The notes under the pieces: generated by a model
Databases searched by the model: none
Told to the model about the DNA's origin: nothing
What the model saw: the letters and a program-made list of their open reading frames with translations, nothing else
Shown here: positions 13,780 through 17,368 of the stretch, piece by piece
Position numbering within the stretch: the stretch's first letter is position 1
Layout: each line of letters starts with the position of its first letter
Program-made: the position numbers and the translations under genes
Source of the DNA: Pseudohaliea sp964438205
Lineage (GTDB): Bacteria > Pseudomonadota > Gammaproteobacteria > Pseudomonadales > Halieaceae
Direction of reading: 5' to 3'
Assembly: GCA_964438205.1 (NCBI GenBank)
Contig: CAYTJQ010000064.1
Span: 1 to 17,368 of the forward strand
Length of the DNA: 17,368 nucleotides

Positions 13780-14448
13780 TCACCACCAGGAGGAAGCGGG
13801 CTCCGGCGCGACGGCGAGGATGGCGAGGAGCGCGAGCGCCACCAGGTCCAGCAGGAACAGCCACCGCGCCAGGGGCGCGGCAGGCCCCGTACCCTCGCGC
13901 CCGGGCGCCGAGCCGCGGATCATGGGCACGAGCAGTTGCTGCTTCCTGCCCCACTGGTAGAAAGCCACGGTGGCCACGTGCAGCCCGACAAAGGCGAGCA
14001 GCACGTTGAAGGCCGTTTCGTGGAAGGCGCCGAGCTTGTCGGCGACGGCCCCGTCTACCGCCGCGAAGAGGGGGCCGTCGAAGAGAATGCCGTCGCTGTT
14101 GTAGAGCCCGCTCACGGCCTGCGCCAGCAGCAGGGCCCAGAGCGCCATGGCGGACCAGCCGCCCAGCGGATTGTGTCCCGGGGTATCACGGCGGCCCTCC
14201 CGCAGGTAGGCGAGGATCGCCCGGGGGCCGCGAAGGAAATCGCCGAAACGCGCCTGGGGGCTGCCGCAGACACCCCAGGCCAGCCGCGCCAGCACCAGGG
14301 TGAGTACCGTGTAGCCCACCCAGGCGTGGAGCTCGAGCATCCCCTCCTCGGCCGTCCACCAGGCCGCGGGCAGACACAGGGTGATGAGCCAGTGCGAGAG
14401 CCGGACCGGCAGATCCCAGAGCGGGTGGCGGATCTCAGGACCGGTCAT
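13780..14448 (-). CDS. Cytochrome b561-type membrane protein
   Basis: This is a probable di-haem inner-membrane cytochrome b that passes electrons from quinol to a c-type partner. The 222 residues open with WDLPVRLSHW (about 11-20), the usual first-helix motif with His19. His41 lies in LHAWVGY, and His143 and His157 flank the fourth helix (HETAFNVLLAFVGLHVATV). Hydrophobic segments lie near 18-32, 41-61, 98-116 and 142-164, with an extra one near 195-219. The ATG at 14448 was chosen because the motif starts there and GGGAG lies ten bases upstream; the frame extends further but overlaps the Nudix gene. It overlaps the end of that gene by 14 bases. Cytochrome c', encoded close by on the other strand, is its likely redox partner. 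Confidence 0.9.
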   Translation of the reverse strand: MTGPEIRHPLWDLPVRLSHWLITLCLPAAWWTAEEGMLELHAWVGYTVLTLVLARLAWGVCGSPQARFGDFLRGPRAILAYLREGRRDTPGHNPLGGWSAMALWALLLAQAVSGLYNSDGILFDGPLFAAVDGAVADKLGAFHETAFNVLLAFVGLHVATVAFYQWGRKQQLLVPMIRGSAPGREGTGPAAPLARWLFLLDLVALALLAILAVAPEPASSWW

Positions 14449-15169
14449 CGCGTTCGAACTCCCGCGGGACGAGAGGCTCGCAGCCGGCGGGCAGGTCCCG
14501 GCACTGGTAGACCCACTGGCGTCCCTCGAGCACGCAGCGGTGCCGGGGGCCCGCCAGCGCAGGATCCCCACCCTCGTAGGCCGCGTCGCCGGGGTAGATG
14601 GTGACCAGGCGCTCGTCTTCGCGCCCGAGCACCGGCTCCACCCGGGGTACGGGCGAGCGCGCCTCGGCGGCGAGCATCGTTGCCAGGTCCGGATAGGTGG
14701 CGAGGTTGAGCAGGGTCACGTAGGTGGGCGGCATGAGGTTGAGCTCCCCGGCGGCGTGCGCCGCCAGTGCTTCCGCGAGCCCCAGCCAGCGCGCGGCGTG
14801 GATCTCACCGTGATCAATGGTCACCTGCGCATGGGCCGCCAGCGGTGCGGCGAAGAACCAGGTGGCGAAACGACGCTTTTCCACCGCCGGGGTGGTCCAG
14901 TGGCTCAGCGGCACCATGGCGTCCGGGTCGGCGACCACCCCCGCCTCCTCCGCGGCCTCGCGCGCAGCGGCGATACGCGCGGCCCGGTCCAGATCGCCGC
15001 CGGCCGCTGCGCGGTCCGCATCGTCGATCGCACCGCCGGGGAAGACCCAGAAGCCGCCCGCGAAGAACAGCGCCTTGTTGCGCTTCAGGAGCAGCGTCTC
15101 GAGCTGCCCGCCGTGCTCGCGCAGGAGCACGACGGTACTCGCCGGCCGCACCGGTATCGCGTCGCCCAA
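14435..15169 (-). CDS. NUDT19-like Nudix hydrolase
   Basis: This is a probable pyrophosphohydrolase of the Nudix superfamily, in the NUDT7/NUDT19 group that includes CoA and acyl-CoA diphosphatases. Residues 11-45 form the first strands (STVVLLRE, then KALFFAGGFWVFPGG). The Nudix box is split by an insert: GGAIDDADR (45-53), then ARIAAAREAAEEAGVV (64-79) with the metal-binding REAAEEAG. This extended box and the FPGGAIDDAD motif are typical of NUDT19-like proteins. The C-terminal part (about 110-244) includes LNLMPPTYVTLLNL. The start is a TTG two bases after the M20 stop, with no strong ribosome site, so coupling is likely; the GTG at codon 7 is an alternative. Confidence 0.85.
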   Translation of the reverse strand: MGDAIPVRPASTVVLLREHGGQLETLLLKRNKALFFAGGFWVFPGGAIDDADRAAAGGDLDRAARIAAAREAAEEAGVVADPDAMVPLSHWTTPAVEKRRFATWFFAAPLAAHAQVTIDHGEIHAARWLGLAEALAAHAAGELNLMPPTYVTLLNLATYPDLATMLAAEARSPVPRVEPVLGREDERLVTIYPGDAAYEGGDPALAGPRHRCVLEGRQWVYQCRDLPAGCEPLVPREFERDDRS

Positions 15170-15171
15170 GG

Positions 15172-16497
15172 TCAGCTACCGAGCAGTTCCAGGAGGCCAA
15201 TGACCGTCGCCTCGACGCCCAGGGTGATCGAGGGCTCCGGGGCCACCTTGAACAGCGGCGAGTGGTGCGACGGCACCGGCGGTCCGCCGGCCTCAGCGGC
15301 GTCGAAGGCCGCCTGCGGCGTGCCGCCGACGGCGAAATAGGTGCTCGGGATATACGGGTCGGTGACGAAGAAGGGGAAGTCTTCCGCCCCCATGCCCTCG
15401 CGCTTGGCCGTGTAGAACACGTCGTCGCCGAAGCGTTCGCCCCAGCGGGCCGTCAGACGGGCCGTGAGCTCCGGGTCGTTCAGCGTCGGCGGCGTGCTCT
15501 CGTCGGAAACGATCACCTCGGGCAGGAGATCCTCCGGCAGCCCCGCGGCGCGCCCCGTATGCTCGGCGACGCGGCGGATGCCGTCGAGGAGCAGCTTGCG
15601 CGCCGCGGTGCTCTCGCTGCGCACGGTCAGCTTGAGACGAGCGCGGTCGGAAATGATGTTGTGCTTCGTACCGGCGTGAAAGGCACCGACGGTGATCACG
15701 CCCGGCTCGCGCGGCGCCAGGTTGCGGCTGACAACGGTCTGCAGGCCGAGGACGATCTGCGAACCGACCAGTACCGGGTCGATCCCCGCGTGCGGGCTGG
15801 CGCCGTGGGCACCGATGCCGTGCACGATGATGTCCACCGTGTCCGAGCCGGAATACGGCGCGAGCGGCGCCGAGAGCCTGCCCGTGGGGATGCTGGCGGC
15901 GACGTGAAAGGCCATGGCCTGGTCGGGCTTGCCGAAGCGCGCCCAGAGGTCGTCTTCCATCATGACCCGCGCCCCGGCGATCACTTCCTCGGCCGGCTGG
16001 CCGATGAGCATGAGGGTGCCGGACCACTCGTCCCGGCGCGCCGCCATCTGCCGAGCCGTCCCCACCAGCGCGGTGATGTGCACGTCGTGGCCGCAGGCGT
16101 GCATCACCGGCACCTCGGTGCCGTCGCGATCCACCTGCGTCGCCTCCGAGGCATAGGGGAGCCCGGTCTTTTCGGCCACGGGCAGGCCGTCCATGTCGGC
16201 ACGCATCATCACCGTGGGGCCTTCGCCGTTTTCGAGGATAGCGACGATACCGGTGCGGCCGACGCCCTCAGTCACCTCGAAGCCGGCGTCGCGGAGCTCG
16301 GCGGCGAGGCGGGCGGCGGTCTCCGTCTCCTTGAAGGAGAGCTCAGGGTTGCGGTGAAAGTGCTCGAAAAGCGGCGCGAGGTGCGCGTCGTAATCCTGCT
16401 GTACGGCGTCGGCAAGCTCATCGGCGAGCACCGGCGCCGCGGCAGGTGGCAGGGCGAGGCACACGGGCAGGCAGAGGGCACGGAGGATCGATCGCAT
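15172..16497 (-). CDS. Exported M20 family amidohydrolase/peptidase
   Basis: This is a metal-dependent hydrolase of the M20/ArgE-type amidohydrolase group (hippurate hydrolase and related deacylases), probably cleaving N-acyl amino acids or similar amides in the periplasm. The 441 residues start with a signal peptide, MRSILRALCLPVCLALPPAA, cleaved probably after VLA (residue 25). Catalytic motifs are ADMDGLP (100-106), MHACGHD (132-138; metal ligands Cys135 and His137), GQPAEE (166-171) and FHVA with His198. A dimerisation-type insert includes GIGAHGASPHAG, and SHHSPLF near the C terminus gives the last His. The ATG at 16497 has GGGAG five bases upstream and starts the signal peptide; an ATG seven codons upstream is less likely. 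Most relatives are cytoplasmic, so export is notable. Confidence 0.92.
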   Translation of the reverse strand: MRSILRALCLPVCLALPPAAAPVLADELADAVQQDYDAHLAPLFEHFHRNPELSFKETETAARLAAELRDAGFEVTEGVGRTGIVAILENGEGPTVMMRADMDGLPVAEKTGLPYASEATQVDRDGTEVPVMHACGHDVHITALVGTARQMAARRDEWSGTLMLIGQPAEEVIAGARVMMEDDLWARFGKPDQAMAFHVAASIPTGRLSAPLAPYSGSDTVDIIVHGIGAHGASPHAGIDPVLVGSQIVLGLQTVVSRNLAPREPGVITVGAFHAGTKHNIISDRARLKLTVRSESTAARKLLLDGIRRVAEHTGRAAGLPEDLLPEVIVSDESTPPTLNDPELTARLTARWGERFGDDVFYTAKREGMGAEDFPFFVTDPYIPSTYFAVGGTPQAAFDAAEAGGPPVPSHHSPLFKVAPEPSITLGVEATVIGLLELLGS

Positions 16498-16528
16498 GAA
16501 AACTCCCGGAAATCGCATTGGGGCCCGC

Positions 16529-16927
16529 TCAGCGCTGGGACATGGAGACGTCGAAGCCGAGACCGCGGGCACGCTCCCGCGCCGCCTCCTGCGCCTCTGC
16601 ACCGCGGCTGGAAATCCACAGGTTCGTGGAGCGCGTGCCGCTGCGGCAGAAGGCGAAGACCGGCCGCTCGTCGTCGTCGAAGAGCTGCGCCATGGCACCG
16701 AGGTCATCCCCCGGATAATTGAAGGCGTTCAGCGGGTAGTAGTGGTACTCGAGGCCAGCGGCCTCCGCCGCGGCGGCGAACTCGGCGGAGCTCGGCTGGT
16801 CGAGGGCCTCGCCGTCGGGACGGTTGTTGACGATGACCCGGTAACCGGCCTCGGCCAGGGCCGGGAGGTCCGCCGGGCTGATCTGCCCGGAAACGCCTAC
16901 CGTGTCTGTGAGCTTGACGATCTGCAT
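16529..16927 (-). CDS. DUF442 / TIGR01244 phosphatase-like protein
   Basis: This is a small cytoplasmic protein of the dual-specificity-phosphatase-like family (DUF442, the N-terminal domain of Blh proteins). The 132 residues include NNRPDGE (34-40) and the active-site loop FAFCRSGTRS (91-100) with Cys94. The Arg is one position closer than in the classical CX5R loop, which I recall as usual for this family. Its substrate is unknown. In many proteobacteria these proteins sit in sulfide-oxidation loci together with persulfide dioxygenase, sulfide:quinone reductase and a TauE/SafE exporter, and a TauE/SafE gene lies directly upstream here. The ATG at 16927 has AAGGAG five bases before it; the GTG two codons upstream is too close to that site. 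Confidence 0.9.
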   Translation of the reverse strand: MQIVKLTDTVGVSGQISPADLPALAEAGYRVIVNNRPDGEALDQPSSAEFAAAAEAAGLEYHYYPLNAFNYPGDDLGAMAQLFDDDERPVFAFCRSGTRSTNLWISSRGAEAQEAARERARGLGFDVSMSQR

Positions 16928-16988
16928 GGGCACTCCTTGCTGGCGAGGGCCGCGCGCGCGGCGCCGCCCTGACGTCTTGCGGGGCCGC

Positions 16989-16994
16989 AGTATA
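16989..16994 (-). promoter_or_regulatory. -10 box candidate before the DUF442 gene
   Basis: The minus strand reads TATACT, five of six matches to the -10 consensus, about 60 bases before the DUF442 ATG. The -35 at 17-base spacing (TAGAGT) is weak. It would drive the DUF442, M20, Nudix and cytochrome b run. Confidence 0.4.
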
Positions 16995-17014
16995 GCTTGC
17001 GACCGGGCGCGACT

Positions 17015-17368
17015 CTAGGGAGCCAGGGGCGCGGTCGCGCCGAGCCCGTCGAGCCCGTCGGCGCAGAGCTTGATCCCGACCACCACCAGGAACACGGAGA
17101 TGATCCGGTAGTACACCGCGGGTTGGGACAGGCGCACCAGCCAGTGGCCGATGCGCACGCCCACGGGCGCCAGCGGCACGAGCACGAGGGAGTAGAGCAG
17201 GTTGTCCGCGGAGAACTGGCCGAGCAGGTAGTAGGGCAGGAGCTTCAAGGCATTGACCACGGCGAAGAACAGGCCCGCCGTACCCGCGAAGACCAGCGGC
17301 GGCAGCCCCTTCGGCAGCAGGTACATGGTCAGCGGCGGGCCGCCGGCGTGGATGGAGAAACTGGTAAA
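17015..17368 (-). CDS. TauE/SafE family sulfite/anion exporter (C-terminal part)
   Basis: The gene runs off the right edge; 117 C-terminal residues are present. The first visible residues, TSFSIHAGGPPLTMYLLPKG, contain the family's second HAGGPP repeat. FAGTAGLFFAVVNALKLLPYYLLG, SLVLVPLAPVGVRIGHWLV and IISVFLVVVGIKLC follow as three membrane segments; the sequence then ends shortly after. This is the usual C-terminal half of TauE/SafE (DUF81) exporters of sulfite, sulfonates or other sulfur anions. An internal ATG at 17326 is not the start, because the conserved HAGGPP lies upstream of it in the same frame. It lies 87 bases upstream of the DUF442 gene on the same strand. Confidence 0.9.
   Translation of the reverse strand, partial: FTSFSIHAGGPPLTMYLLPKGLPPLVFAGTAGLFFAVVNALKLLPYYLLGQFSADNLLYSLVLVPLAPVGVRIGHWLVRLSQPAVYYRIISVFLVVVGIKLCADGLDGLGATAPLAP

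Noticed and set aside
14767..16722. Very long plus-strand open frame (about 650 codons)
   Set aside because: It is antisense to the Nudix, M20 and DUF442 genes, all with clear motifs. Its product is low-complexity and Arg/Gly/His-rich, as expected for a GC-rich shadow frame.
16950..16961. CCGCGCGCGCGG palindrome as an operator or Z-DNA element
   Set aside because: Alternating CG runs like this arise easily in DNA of this composition, and nothing else marks it as a site.

Overview
The window is GC-rich chromosomal DNA with densely packed, short-gapped genes. The best match is a gammaproteobacterium. The PspF, PspA, PspB and PspC proteins closely resemble the enterobacterial ones, and the overall mix (phage-shock operon, glycerol kinase, cytochrome c', a plant/purple-bacterium-type 8-vinyl reductase) would fit the Ectothiorhodospiraceae/Chromatiales. 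That family placement is an inference. I see no rRNA, tRNA, CRISPR array, insertion sequence or phage gene, and no gene-free gap over 300 bases.

Region 1 (1-4002) is a phage-shock module. A minus-strand operon reads: small two-helix membrane protein, pspA, pspB, pspC. It lies behind a probable sigma-54 promoter (2797-2812), and pspF is divergent on the plus strand. The roughly 190-base space between them is an AT-rich island with inverted and phased repeats that could be PspF sites. Beyond pspC lie a perfect 12-bp hairpin and a GHSLGG lipase-like hydrolase. The last codons of an unidentified plus-strand gene begin the window.

Region 2 (4032-6614), downstream of pspF on the same strand, holds a GabD-type succinate-semialdehyde dehydrogenase and a CNNM/CBS membrane protein. 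Region 3 (6615-9556, minus) is an aldehyde dehydrogenase followed by glycerol kinase, a likely two-gene operon. Region 4 (9716-12065) is an LCAD-type acyl-CoA dehydrogenase convergent with a CaiB/BaiF CoA-transferase; both have recognisable sigma-70-like promoters.

Region 5 (12265-14448) is a redox group: periplasmic cytochrome c', then a protein that closely resembles divinyl chlorophyllide 8-vinyl reductase (BciA/DVR), then a convergent cytochrome b561-type membrane protein. Region 6 (14435-17368, minus) is a compact run: a partial TauE/SafE exporter, a DUF442 phosphatase-like protein, an exported M20 amidohydrolase and a NUDT19-like Nudix hydrolase. It overlaps the cytochrome b gene.

The points most worth following are the extra small membrane gene that opens the psp operon, the BciA-like reductase with no other bacteriochlorophyll gene in view, and the TauE/SafE-DUF442 pair, which is often part of sulfide-oxidation loci. 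I did not find clear evidence of a wholly new system.
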